Below are positions 15,184 to 23,200 of a stretch of 29,776 nt of DNA, in pieces. The notes under the pieces are model-generated. The model was given only the letters and a program-made list of their open reading frames with translations. It ran no database searches and was not told the DNA's origin. Source of the stretch: a virus; IMG/VR virus record IMGVR_UViG_3300017940_000560, positions 1-29,776 of that record; one strand, 5' to 3'. Numbering within the stretch: the stretch's first letter is position 1; each line of letters starts with the position of its first letter. A program made the position numbers and the translations under genes.

Positions 15184-16904
15184 TGAAGAGATCTCAACAC
15201 CAAGGCACCAAGGCACAAAGAAGGATTTTTATGAGAACAGTTCTTGGTGTCTTTGTGTCTTGGTGTTTCATCTCTTCTTCCGCGATCGCCCAGAATCCGC
15301 CTTGGCAATTCGGATATCCCGGCCAGGCCCAGCCCGGCTCGAATGGCCTCGGCGACTGGCAGAGCGAGCCGCTCAACACTCTGGACTGTCGCAGTCTGTA
15401 CAAGGGCCAGTACGGCTACGGGCTTTACGGTTGTCAGCTCGATCCTGCGAACCCTAATTATCCTCCGCCCGATCTGGTGGCGTTGCTCAAAGCGGCCGAT
15501 GCCGCTATCCGGCCGCTGGATACGACCGGGGCCGCAAACTCCGCTGAGTGTGGCGTGAACACCGGAGGCTGCGTGGTGGCCGTGGACGCAGGGTACAGCA
15601 TTCTGCACGACAAAATGTGCGCGCGCACCGACAGTAGCGGCGACTTTACGTCGCCACCCAACTGCGAATCGACTTCATGGACGGGTTTCTTGAGGCCAAG
15701 CGGCTCGTTTTCGCAACCCAACGTGGATTGGTATACCAATACCTCTCCAGCCGGACATTTGATCTGGATTGACGGAGCGCAGGTAGGCGTGGCGTGTGGA
15801 AGCTGGAACGCCAACAATCAGACCACCTGGAATAATTTCGAGAGCGGCGCAGGCACGCTCTTCAACACTTTCGGGCTTTCAACGAACCAGGTGCAGGTTG
15901 TCTACCTTCAAATGTGGAACGGCAATGAAGTGGGGTCGAATCCGAGCGGGGATTTTGCCGCCAACGTTCTGCCTAGCTCAACCTCATCCGCAATCCTCAA
16001 TCAGACTTGCATGTCGAGCATCATGCGCTGGCTGCCAAACCACTATCCGCACCTTCAGGTCATCTTCCTGGGAACGATGAGCTACCTGTGGGATTTGGCC
16101 GCGCACATTCAGTACGTGGGCTTCCCTGGGCAGGCGGGCATCTCCAGCGAAAGCACAAAGGGCAGCATCCCGCCCTACGACCTCGAATACGGCTGGACCA
16201 ACCAATTCATCGTGAAAGCCTGGCTATTGCAGCGGCGAAGCCGCGTGCCGGTTGCGTCAACGAGTCGGGCCAGCGGAACAGAGACCGTGACCTTGTCTTC
16301 TCCGATGTTTTCAACGGACACCTACGGCGACACGATGTATCCGGGGAACGGCGGCCACTTTAGTGCGCAAGTCCAAGGCAATTCGGACAGCGCATCGAAC
16401 ACCTGCGGCGTCATGACCTCCTTGCCCACCACTTGCAACGGGGTCACGGCTACGGTAGTGGACTCTACTCACGTCACGTTTTCAACCGGGGCGGGCACGA
16501 CATCTGGCACGGGCGGGTATCTCTCTATCGTTCAAGACGCGAACTCCGGGGGCCTCGATACCGTGCCGCCCGTGGCCTGGGCTGACTATTCCTGGGACAA
16601 CACGATGTACTGCACGGCGACCTTTGACTACACGCATCCTTGCGGTCCAAGCGACACCTGCACAGCGCAGCGCGGGAATTATGCCGGATGCTGCACTCAG
16701 AACGACACGACCGGCCACTGCTCAGCCTCTCTTTTCCCCGGCTACAGCGGGGCGGCACACGATAATCCGTACAACTCGACCGGACGAGGCCAGTGGTTTC
16801 AGGCCAACAAGATGGCGCAATACTTTTTTGGCCCGACGACGACCTGGACGACGTTTCTGTGCCAGACAGGATTCAAGACGCCGGGAAGCGGCTGCGCGAA
16901 CTGA
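15183..16904 (+). CDS. Exported protein, possibly SGNH-hydrolase-like
   Basis: The 573-residue product starts at the ATG overlapping the previous TGA (15181-15185). It has a basic n-region, a hydrophobic core (VLGVFVSWCFISSSA) and AIAQ as a plausible cleavage site, so it should be exported. The mature part is Cys-rich. VQVVYLQMWNGNEVG (~240), HYPHLQVIFLGTMSYLW (~286), PYDLEYGWTNQFIVKAWL (~330) and the late DYTHP and DNPYNSTGRGQWFQANKMAQYFF regions recall acidobacterial secreted proteins that look like diverged SGNH hydrolases. A classical GDS motif is not seen, so activity is doubtful. A beta-rich insert lies around residues 355-455. It could modify host-surface polysaccharide or be virion-associated. 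Low certainty. Confidence 0.45.
   Translation: MKRSQHQGTKAQRRIFMRTVLGVFVSWCFISSSAIAQNPPWQFGYPGQAQPGSNGLGDWQSEPLNTLDCRSLYKGQYGYGLYGCQLDPANPNYPPPDLVALLKAADAAIRPLDTTGAANSAECGVNTGGCVVAVDAGYSILHDKMCARTDSSGDFTSPPNCESTSWTGFLRPSGSFSQPNVDWYTNTSPAGHLIWIDGAQVGVACGSWNANNQTTWNNFESGAGTLFNTFGLSTNQVQVVYLQMWNGNEVGSNPSGDFAANVLPSSTSSAILNQTCMSSIMRWLPNHYPHLQVIFLGTMSYLWDLAAHIQYVGFPGQAGISSESTKGSIPPYDLEYGWTNQFIVKAWLLQRRSRVPVASTSRASGTETVTLSSPMFSTDTYGDTMYPGNGGHFSAQVQGNSDSASNTCGVMTSLPTTCNGVTATVVDSTHVTFSTGAGTTSGTGGYLSIVQDANSGGLDTVPPVAWADYSWDNTMYCTATFDYTHPCGPSDTCTAQRGNYAGCCTQNDTTGHCSASLFPGYSGAAHDNPYNSTGRGQWFQANKMAQYFFGPTTTWTTFLCQTGFKTPGSGCAN
15198..15265. repeat. In-frame inverted repeat, family K, forming a signal-peptide region
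   Basis: CACCAAGGCACCAAGGCAC words (15198-15220) face CTTGGTGTCTTTGTGTCTTGG (15243-15263). The same words form the intergenic element at 279-342. Here the left arm encodes HQGTKAQRR (n-region) and the right arm LGVFVSWCF (hydrophobic core). Confidence 0.85.
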
Positions 16905-16911
16905 CAAAAGC

Positions 16912-17021
16912 GGAAACTGGAAAATGGAAACTAGAAAATGGATCCCGATTGCGAATCTGGACGACAGCACGACGGGGGCCAGTTTCCAATTTCCAGTTTC
17001 CAATTTCTAATTTCCAGTTTC
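16912..17021. repeat. Intergenic inverted repeat, family E
   Basis: GGAAACTGGAAAATGGAAAC words (16912-16941) face CCAGTTTCCAATTTCCAG words (16979-17021) around a 37-base centre. Single arms of the same family are translated in the small terminase (about 2848-2882) and the tail chaperone (about 18164-18195). Confidence 0.88.
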
Positions 17022-17031
17022 GGAGGTTGTC

Positions 17032-17631
17032 ATGGCAAATATTGATGCAACAAAAATCCATCAAGGGCCGGGCAAGCTGTGGTTGTCCGTAGCGGTGCCC
17101 ACCACCGGCAACCGTTTGCTGATCGACGCCACGGGCACGCCGACGCAAAGCAGCCCCGTTTTTGCCGGGGCGACGGACGGCGCCACCACCGTCGCGCTGT
17201 CGCCTAAGATCGAACAAATTATGTCAGATCAACTGGCCGCGCCCGTTGATGTGGTGATGACGGGCGAGGCCGAGACCATCGAAGTCACGATGAAACAGTC
17301 GGATCTGAACAACTTGAAGAACTTCGTCATGCACGGATTGTTCTCGACGGGGACCGACAACGGCCTGCCGTCGGGGTCTCAAACCTACGAAGAAATTTCG
17401 TTTGGGGGCATCATCCCCATTCCAAAGACTTCTGTGGCCGTCATTTCGCCTCGGCGCGACGTGGCAAGCAAATACGTGGTCAGCCAGCTTTATCAGGCTT
17501 ATCAGGCGCAGGCCGTCCAACTTCCCTTCCAGCGTGGCAAGGAGACCACTTTCAAGGTGAAGTTCGAGGGCCTCGCCGACCCGACGAGGATCGCGGGAGA
17601 CCAGGTGGGGAAGATCTATCGGCAGACGTAG
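17032..17631 (+). CDS. Major tail tube protein
   Basis: The 199-residue, beta-rich protein has the size and position of a siphoviral tail tube subunit, just before the chaperone pair and tape measure gene. It opens with IDATKIHQGPGKLWLSV, has the LSPKIEQIMSDQLAAPVDVV and EAETIEVTMKQ segments at ~63-95, and ends with the TTFKVKFEGLADPTR strand typical of tail tube proteins. It would polymerise into the tail tube around the tape measure. The ribosome binding site is CGGAGG, 6 bases before the ATG. A perfect 9-bp hairpin begins on the last base of the stop codon. Confidence 0.68.
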   Translation: MANIDATKIHQGPGKLWLSVAVPTTGNRLLIDATGTPTQSSPVFAGATDGATTVALSPKIEQIMSDQLAAPVDVVMTGEAETIEVTMKQSDLNNLKNFVMHGLFSTGTDNGLPSGSQTYEEISFGGIIPIPKTSVAVISPRRDVASKYVVSQLYQAYQAQAVQLPFQRGKETTFKVKFEGLADPTRIAGDQVGKIYRQT

Positions 17632-17651
17632 GGCCGAGCGGCGCTCGGCCC
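17631..17651 (+). terminator. Strong hairpin at the stop of the tail tube gene
   Basis: GGGCCGAGC (17631-17639) pairs perfectly with GCTCGGCCC (17643-17651) across a GGC loop, starting at the third base of the stop codon. It is placed like a terminator or mRNA-stabilising hairpin for a highly expressed gene, but no T-run follows. It could simply be another member of the compact hairpin class. Confidence 0.35.
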
Positions 17652-17740
17652 CGGGTTTCGGTGTTCGGGATTCGGGTTTCGCAGATAAGGACCGAGGATT
17701 CTTTTTTCCCGAACCCCAAACCCCGAACCCCGAATCCCGC
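17652..17740. repeat. Intergenic long family F element
   Basis: CGGGTTTCGGTGTTCGGGATTCGGG words, a core TTTCGCAGA..AAGGACC.AGG (17677-17697), then CCCGAACCCCAAACCCCG words. It is the only full intergenic family F copy here. The others lie inside the terminase and protease genes. Confidence 0.88.
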
Positions 17741-17757
17741 AAGCACGGAGGTCGCTT

Positions 17758-18291
17758 ATGAGCAGAACACGAAAAAACGGAATAGCCAGCCCGGCCGTGT
17801 GGCATTCGGCGATGGTGGCAGACCGCATCATGCGCGCCGAACACTTGAAGCTGCCCAGCGGCGCGACCATCCTCGCCGTGAAGCCCGAACCGCTGGATTG
17901 GATTCTGTCCGGGCGCATTCCCCAGAACTTGCTCGGCGCCGCGCTGGGCGTCCGTCAGCCGACGGACTCCTCGGAGGCGGACCGGACCATGACCCGCGAG
18001 GAGATTCTCGACTTGGCCGCATTCGCCCGCCGCTTGGTCGAATCCAGTGTCGTCGAGCCACCCATCGGTGACGGGCCGGGTGAAATTCCCATGGACGAGA
18101 TTCCGATCAGGGATCGGGCGTTCATTTTCGAGTGGGCATGCCGCGCGCTGAGTGAGGCGCCGAAAATGGAAAATCGGAACTCGAAACTCGAAATGGGTCA
18201 ATCGGTCCCGCAGGGCGGGAACAATCGACAAGCGACAAGGGAGGGCCTTTCCATCCCGCAGAGCGGGATGGAGCGGTTTCGTGAAAAGTGA
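17758..18291 (+). CDS. Tail assembly chaperone (gpG-like)
   Basis: The 177-residue protein reads like the first chaperone frame of siphophages: LKLPSGATILAVKPEPLDWILSG (residues ~30-52), IPQNLLGAAL, EILDLAAFARRLVESSVVEPP (~82-102) and PMDEIPIRDRAFIFEWACR (~112-130). These proteins coat the tape measure during tail assembly. Residues ~135-175 appear repeat-derived: a GGAAAATCGGAACTCG arm plus two TCCCGC-NNN-GCGGGA hairpins (18206-18220 and 18252-18270). The ribosome binding site is GGAGG. The end overlaps the next frame by 11 bases, as expected for the G/GT gene pair. Confidence 0.65.
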   Translation: MSRTRKNGIASPAVWHSAMVADRIMRAEHLKLPSGATILAVKPEPLDWILSGRIPQNLLGAALGVRQPTDSSEADRTMTREEILDLAAFARRLVESSVVEPPIGDGPGEIPMDEIPIRDRAFIFEWACRALSEAPKMENRNSKLEMGQSVPQGGNNRQATREGLSIPQSGMERFREK

Positions 18292-18499
18292 CAACTTTTT
18301 GTTGCTCGCCTTGGCCGCGCAGAAGTTTGGTTGCCGCCCCAGCAGTATGGCGGTTATTCGCGATCCGGTTCTCGCGCTTGACTTCGATCTGGCGGCAACA
18401 GCCCGATTGCTCGAAACAGAAAGGCGGGCACTCCAGGAGTGCGCGAGCGAGAAGGGTGCCGATGGGTCCCCGGCGAGGCCTGGCGACCTTGATTGGTAA
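18281..18499 (+). CDS. Second tail chaperone frame (GT-like), GTG start or frameshift product
   Basis: The +1 frame after the chaperone encodes SDNFLLLALAAQKFGCRPSS (residues 3-22) and DPVLALDFDLAATARL, a pattern typical of the T part of siphophage chaperones (LALDFDLA). It may start at GTG 18281 with weak initiation signals. It could also be made as a fusion by a +1 slip at AAG-TGA-C (18286-18292), which joins REK directly to DNFLLL. Its C-terminus includes a 15-nt hairpin, GCACTC-CAG-GAGTGC (18428-18442). Lambda uses a -1 slip at this point, so the geometry here differs. Confidence 0.5.
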   Translation: MKSDNFLLLALAAQKFGCRPSSMAVIRDPVLALDFDLAATARLLETERRALQECASEKGADGSPARPGDLDW

Positions 18500-18584
18500 G
18501 GACGCCGGATCATGTCCACCGACTACAACCGCGGGAGGCCAACCCGCTTTTTGTGCAGACGCGCTCATGTTTGAAAGGTGAACC

Positions 18585-19478
18585 ATGACAGGCCAAAGTG
18601 CTGCGGAACTTTTGATCACGATCGGCGCTGATCCGACGAGCGCGGAAACGAGTATCCAGCAGTTTCGCACCAACTTCTCGAGCAGCCTTTCCGGCGTAAG
18701 CTCCGACCTCGCCCAGTGGTCGGCGCAAGGCACGGCGAATTTCAGCGTGGTCGACCAAACTGCGCAAACCCTCTCTGACCATTTCAATGTGAACGTCGAC
18801 GCGGTGACCAACATTTTGGACCGCAACCAGCAGAAGGCTCAGCTCTGGAAAACGCAACTAGTGGCTAACCTGACGGAAGTGTTGAACACCTCCCAGAATC
18901 TAAGCATTGAATTCGGAAAGAGCTTTATGCAGTTTGACTCGGCGCTGGGCGCCAACATCGCCAACGCTATCCTCTGGCAGACGTCGATTGGCGCAGCGTT
19001 CAGCAAAGCCGCAACCCAAGCGATCACTTCCATCGCGCAGCAATCCCTGGTGCAGGCGATTCAATCCGCCGCGCTCGGCTTCTACCTGCTCTCCATCCAG
19101 GACTACAGCGGCGCGGCGGCCGCATTTGAGTCGGCCGCCATGTATGGAGCGGTGGGCGGGGCCGCCGCGTTGGCCGGCCGGGCCATCGCCGGCGGCGGAT
19201 CAGGAGCAGACGCCGGAAGCCGAGGGACGCAATCATCCTTCGGCAATCGGGCATCGGCAGCAGGGGCAGAGAACTCGGCGTACGGCGCGCAGCTCGCCCC
19301 AGGCGCCTCGGGGTCAAACGTTGCCCGCGGTGGAGTGACGGTCATTTTTCAAGGACCGGTCTATGGTGGCCAGCAAGGCCTGAACGAGCTGGCCAACCAC
19401 ATCTCGCGCGGCGTGGAGCAAGGCACGCTATCGGTGAAAGCGACGGTCGCCCAACGAGTGGGCGGGGTAGGGAGGTAG
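18585..19478 (+). CDS. Tape measure protein (short)
   Basis: The 297-residue protein follows the chaperone pair. It has long helical stretches (SLSGVSSDLAQWSAQ, ILDRNQQKAQLWKTQL), hydrophobic segments at ~125-150 and ~183-205 (GAVGGAAALAGRAIAGG), a Gly/Ser/Ala-rich linker and a C-terminal beta segment (GGVTVIFQGPVYG) followed by a helix. This is the tape measure layout, in which protein length sets tail length. At 297 residues it is short, which would imply a short tail of roughly 45 nm if the usual ~1.5 angstrom per residue holds. The ribosome binding site is AAAGGTG. It could instead be a minor tail protein, with the tape role elsewhere, but no other candidate is seen. Confidence 0.55.
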   Translation: MTGQSAAELLITIGADPTSAETSIQQFRTNFSSSLSGVSSDLAQWSAQGTANFSVVDQTAQTLSDHFNVNVDAVTNILDRNQQKAQLWKTQLVANLTEVLNTSQNLSIEFGKSFMQFDSALGANIANAILWQTSIGAAFSKAATQAITSIAQQSLVQAIQSAALGFYLLSIQDYSGAAAAFESAAMYGAVGGAAALAGRAIAGGGSGADAGSRGTQSSFGNRASAAGAENSAYGAQLAPGASGSNVARGGVTVIFQGPVYGGQQGLNELANHISRGVEQGTLSVKATVAQRVGGVGR

Positions 19479-19483
19479 AAGGA

Positions 19484-19547
19484 AGGATTCAGGATCTAGG
19501 ATTTAGGATTTAGGCCTAAATCCTAAATCCTCAATCCTAAATCCTGA
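19484..19547. repeat. Intergenic near-perfect palindrome, family G
   Basis: GGATTCAGGATCTAGGATTTAGG words run straight into CCTAAATCCTAAATCCTCAATCC with no loop, centred on TAGGCCTA at about 19511-19518. It fills the spacer. The next ATG (19553) follows 5 bases after it and lacks a ribosome binding site. Confidence 0.9.
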
Positions 19548-19552
19548 CGCTT

Positions 19553-19936
19553 ATGGCGATTCCCAAGATCACTTACGTGGCGGGCGGCGGGACCATCACC
19601 CTGCAATTCACTTACCCGCCCAGCGGCTTGCCCGCGTATTACATGGAAGCGGTGCGGCACGACAACATCGCCAGTTCCGGGGTGAGAGAAGCGATCATCG
19701 AGCGCATCGACAACTTCATCGAGCTCAACATGCAGACCGTACTCTCCGGGTCGGACGTGCAGAACTGGAGCTTCTTCATGGAATATGCCCTGCAAGGGAA
19801 TCCGTTCAGTTACTACCCGGACGGCACGCTAGCGGCTTATACGAATTACACACTCGAAGACACCACCTGGGACGCAGCGTGGAGAACACCGGGGGTTTAC
19901 ACATTCAAGATGAAGTTCAGGCAGGTGGTGACCTGA
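19553..19936 (+). CDS. Distal tail protein (unrecognised family)
   Basis: The 127-residue protein is beta-rich at the N-terminus (ITYVAGGGTITLQFTYPP), has a central helix (VREAIIERIDNFIELNMQ) and ends in strands (VYTFKMKFRQVVT). Position after the tape measure gene suggests a distal tail (Dit-like) or tail tip component that links tube to hub. I do not recognise a family. The start follows a family G palindrome directly with no visible ribosome binding site, so translation may depend on the palindrome's structure or on read-through from upstream ribosomes. Confidence 0.5.
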   Translation: MAIPKITYVAGGGTITLQFTYPPSGLPAYYMEAVRHDNIASSGVREAIIERIDNFIELNMQTVLSGSDVQNWSFFMEYALQGNPFSYYPDGTLAAYTNYTLEDTTWDAAWRTPGVYTFKMKFRQVVT

Positions 19937-19937
19937 G

Positions 19938-20019
19938 GAATTGTGCCATTGATTCATCGGGCCATTGGGTCAGTGAAAAAAAGAAACAGAGCGCTCAATA
20001 ACTCAATGACCCAATCCGT
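19938..20019. repeat. Intergenic inverted repeat, family H
   Basis: ATTGATTCATCGGGCCATTGGG words face CTCAATAACTCAATGACCCAATCC words across an A-rich loop (GTGAAAAAAAGAAACAGAG). It shares CATCGGGCCATTG exactly with the in-frame copy in the terminase (4432-4444). Confidence 0.88.
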
Positions 20020-20037
20020 GATCGCGGAGGAACTTCG

Positions 20038-20214
20038 ATGATTATCGGGAATCAAAGTTGGCAAACCGCTTTAGGGCAAAACGTCAAGCAGCCGCTCTAC
20101 GTGCTGCAGATTCCAGCGTTCGGCATTTTCCTGTCCAGCTTCTCGGCCGGTTTGATTACGCTCCTGGGCGGCTACGGGGTGATCCCCTATGGGCTGGGAG
20201 GTTACGGCATTTGA
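20038..20214 (+). CDS. 58-residue tail protein fragment or small tail gene
   Basis: ATG 20038 has a strong ribosome binding site (GGAGG, 20026-20030) and opens a 58-residue frame, MIIGNQSWQTALGQN..., with QPLYVLQIPAFGIFLSSF in the middle and a Gly/Tyr-rich end (GGYGVIPYGLGGYGI). The PLYVLQIPAFGI motif resembles the first strands of phage minor tail/baseplate proteins (PLYVLEIP-type), which normally continue into a longer domain. Here the frame stops and a different frame starts the giant hub at 20285. It may therefore be a true small gene or the detached N-terminus of the hub. Initiation signals are good in either case. Confidence 0.5.
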   Translation: MIIGNQSWQTALGQNVKQPLYVLQIPAFGIFLSSFSAGLITLLGGYGVIPYGLGGYGI

Positions 20215-20284
20215 TCCGGACGCTTGCTGATGGGTGGAAAAAGTTCCACGGTCGTTCATCGGCGACAGGGGTGGCGGAGGCACG

Positions 20285-23200
20285 ATGGCCGCGGTTAAAG
20301 GCTATTATCCTGGCTCATATTACGCGGATTTGAACAAGGCGGTGGCGTGGCTACTGGCCCGGCAGACGGGGCCGGTCGGCAACTGGCAGGCGAACGCACT
20401 CCTGACGGCTGGCGCGACGCCTTCTCCGCAGACGCCGGGCCAATCCAGCGGATTCATCGAGTGCGGGCTCTCGTCTGAAACCAACTTCATTACCGGGCAG
20501 ATGGTCAGTGAAGCGCAGGGCACGCCCTTCCTTTATAACCAAATTGAAAACATTGTGCTTCAGCTTCCCGCCGGCCTCTATCCGGACACACAGCTTGGCC
20601 CGGACGGCTACCCCATTAACGAGTCGCCGCAGCCGCTCGGCTGGGGCTCGCTTCTGGTGAACTCTTACCAGATTACCCCGGCCATGATCGCCGCCACCAA
20701 TTACCTGCTTTCCGACGGCAGCGCCAACTTGACGCCCGGCCCGCCGCAAACGCCCGGCGTCTACGCGAAGTGGGTGGCGGGCGCCGTTTACAGTTTCGGG
20801 CAGATGATCGTGGACTCAAACAACAACACGCAAATGGCGCTGGTGACCGGCCAGACGTGCGCCAGCGGGATTGCCGGTTGCGGCGGCGGCAACCCTCCCA
20901 ACTGGCCGGCGACGCTGGGCGCCCTGACGGGCGACGACGCGCAGGTGTGGAAGCTGGTGGCGCTGGGCTACCAAAACGTCGGCTGGCTGGCCCTGGGTTA
21001 CGTTTTCAATTTGCTTCGGCCTCTCTCGTATTATCGCGTCGACCTCTTCGTCCACACTGACGTCTTCTACTACCAAGGCAGCTCGTCTCTCTATACAACC
21101 GCGCTCGGTGGCGATGCGTTCGAGAGCGCCGGAACGTTCAGCGTGGCCAGCGTGGCGCCGGGCCTGCTATTGGCTGTGCTCTATCCCGCCAGCGTTGCCC
21201 AGCCCGCCAGCGGCTGGAGCGGCGCGCAAGTGCCGGCCGGGTGGGTGGCCCACTCGAACATGGGGATCGGCAGCCAGCTTTCGAACTACAAAGCGCAGGT
21301 TTTTGTGAAGACCGACATTGAATACCTGCAGGAAGACAATATCCCCATCCTCATGCAGGCTGACGATTTCCACGCGCGCTGCGGCTCGAGCGTCTGGCCC
21401 GGCGAGGGCGCGCCCACGGTCCACGTGCTCTATAACGACCCCGTGGCCGGCTGGATTACGGTCTATTCATCCATGCAGAGCCTGGCCGCCTACCAGGGCT
21501 TGGCGCGCTCGTTCGATGTTCCCACTTCCGATCCGCTTTACGATCCCAACCCCACACTGTCAAACGCCGCCGCGCTGCAGAATCGCAGTTTCATCTACGA
21601 CGACGCCCTAGCCATTATTGCCTACAGCGCTTCGGGAAATTTTGCCTCGGCACAAAAGGTCATCCAGCAGTTGAATGACCTGCTCGATCATCCCGGCTAC
21701 CTCGCGAATGCCGTCCTGGAAAACGGGGAAGATGGCAATTCGGCCTCGCGCTGGAACAAATCAAACGCCTCAGACTCGATCACTGACGTGAACGATCCGA
21801 CTGAGCCGCCCTACGGCGCCGGCCTGGTGGTCGATTTCCACGCCGCGAACGCGGGGGACTATTTCACTTATACGGGCAGCGGCCTTCCCGCATCGACGGA
21901 GAGTCAAATCGAGTGGCAACACAGCGAGGCTGCCGGCGTCGGTTTCAGTTTTGACATTTCGGTGACAACGGCGAACGGCGCGGTGACGGATGTGCTGGTG
22001 ACTTCCGGCGCGGAGGCCCCGGCCTTATTCAACGCCGGAACCAAAACCATCACCCTGGCGATCGGTCCGGGCGCAGGCACGTACCGCACCCAACTTGTCA
22101 ACCTGGCCTCTCTGATTTCTTCGCTCGCTTCGGACACCCTCAGCTCCATTACCGGGTTCAGGATCACGCTGGACGCGGCGGGAGATCTTAAATTTGACAA
22201 CCTAAGCATCGGCAACATCCAGCCGGCGGACTCGCTGAGCTTTTCTTATGACGTTTACAATGGCCAGATCGACCAAGCCTACATCCGCACCGGAGCGATG
22301 GCCTGGGTGTGTTACGCCTACGCGCTTTACATGCAGATGTCAACGGACTTTTCCCATGTCCTCTATCTGCAACGGATGCTGAATTTCCTGCTGACTTTGC
22401 AAAGCAGCGCGAGTGACCTGACCAACGGACTGTTCTACATGGGCTACGGGCAATATCAGGACCCAGGCTACCAATTCGTTCCGGGCGAACAGTTGGCCGT
22501 TTCAACCGAGCATCAGGTGGACTTGTGGTTTGCCTTTACGCGCGCCGCGGCGCTGCTGCCCACGGCCTCCTTGAATCTCATTAAAACGGGTCAACTTACT
22601 TCTGCGCAAGCCTCTTCATTGACAGCACTGGCTACGATGCTGAGCACCGCCGCTGCGACGATATGGACGAACCTTCTCGCCGGTCTCTATATCGCGCCAG
22701 CCGGCAACGTGCCCGGCCATTTCGCGCAGGGAGCGAGCGCCAGCGGGCTCGACACGAGCCAGGCGCTCGATGCCAGTGGAGCATGGACCGCGATGCTCGC
22801 CGACGCCAACGCCCGCGACGACATTGCGCTCCAGTGCCTCGAGTTCGCCTACGCGAATTTCCTGCTCAACAACGAAACCATCGTCAAGTCGAACGGCGCC
22901 AGCACCTGGAACGAAGCCTATGCTCTCGCCACCCCTTTCAGCGGGATGAAGCCTTACAACGATTCTTCCGGCGGCTATTCGGGATCTCCGGCGTCCGTCT
23001 GGCAAGAAGGAACCTGGGGGATGATCGCGGCGCTTCTCCGGCTCTATTCGACGCCTGGCCTAGCCGATTATTTCGCCGGCCTCGGCACGACGACGGACGC
23101 CGTGCTCTCCGCCCTCGTCACTGGCCAATGCAACATCCTGCAAGCCACGGGGAACGGGTCGCTGGTGGGTTATTCGCTCGCGGCGCGCGGGCTGCCGTGG

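Noticed and set aside
200-20019. Spacer inverted repeats as Rho-independent terminators.
   Set aside because: The arms are not followed by T-runs, and they occur between genes that must be co-transcribed and also inside coding sequences.
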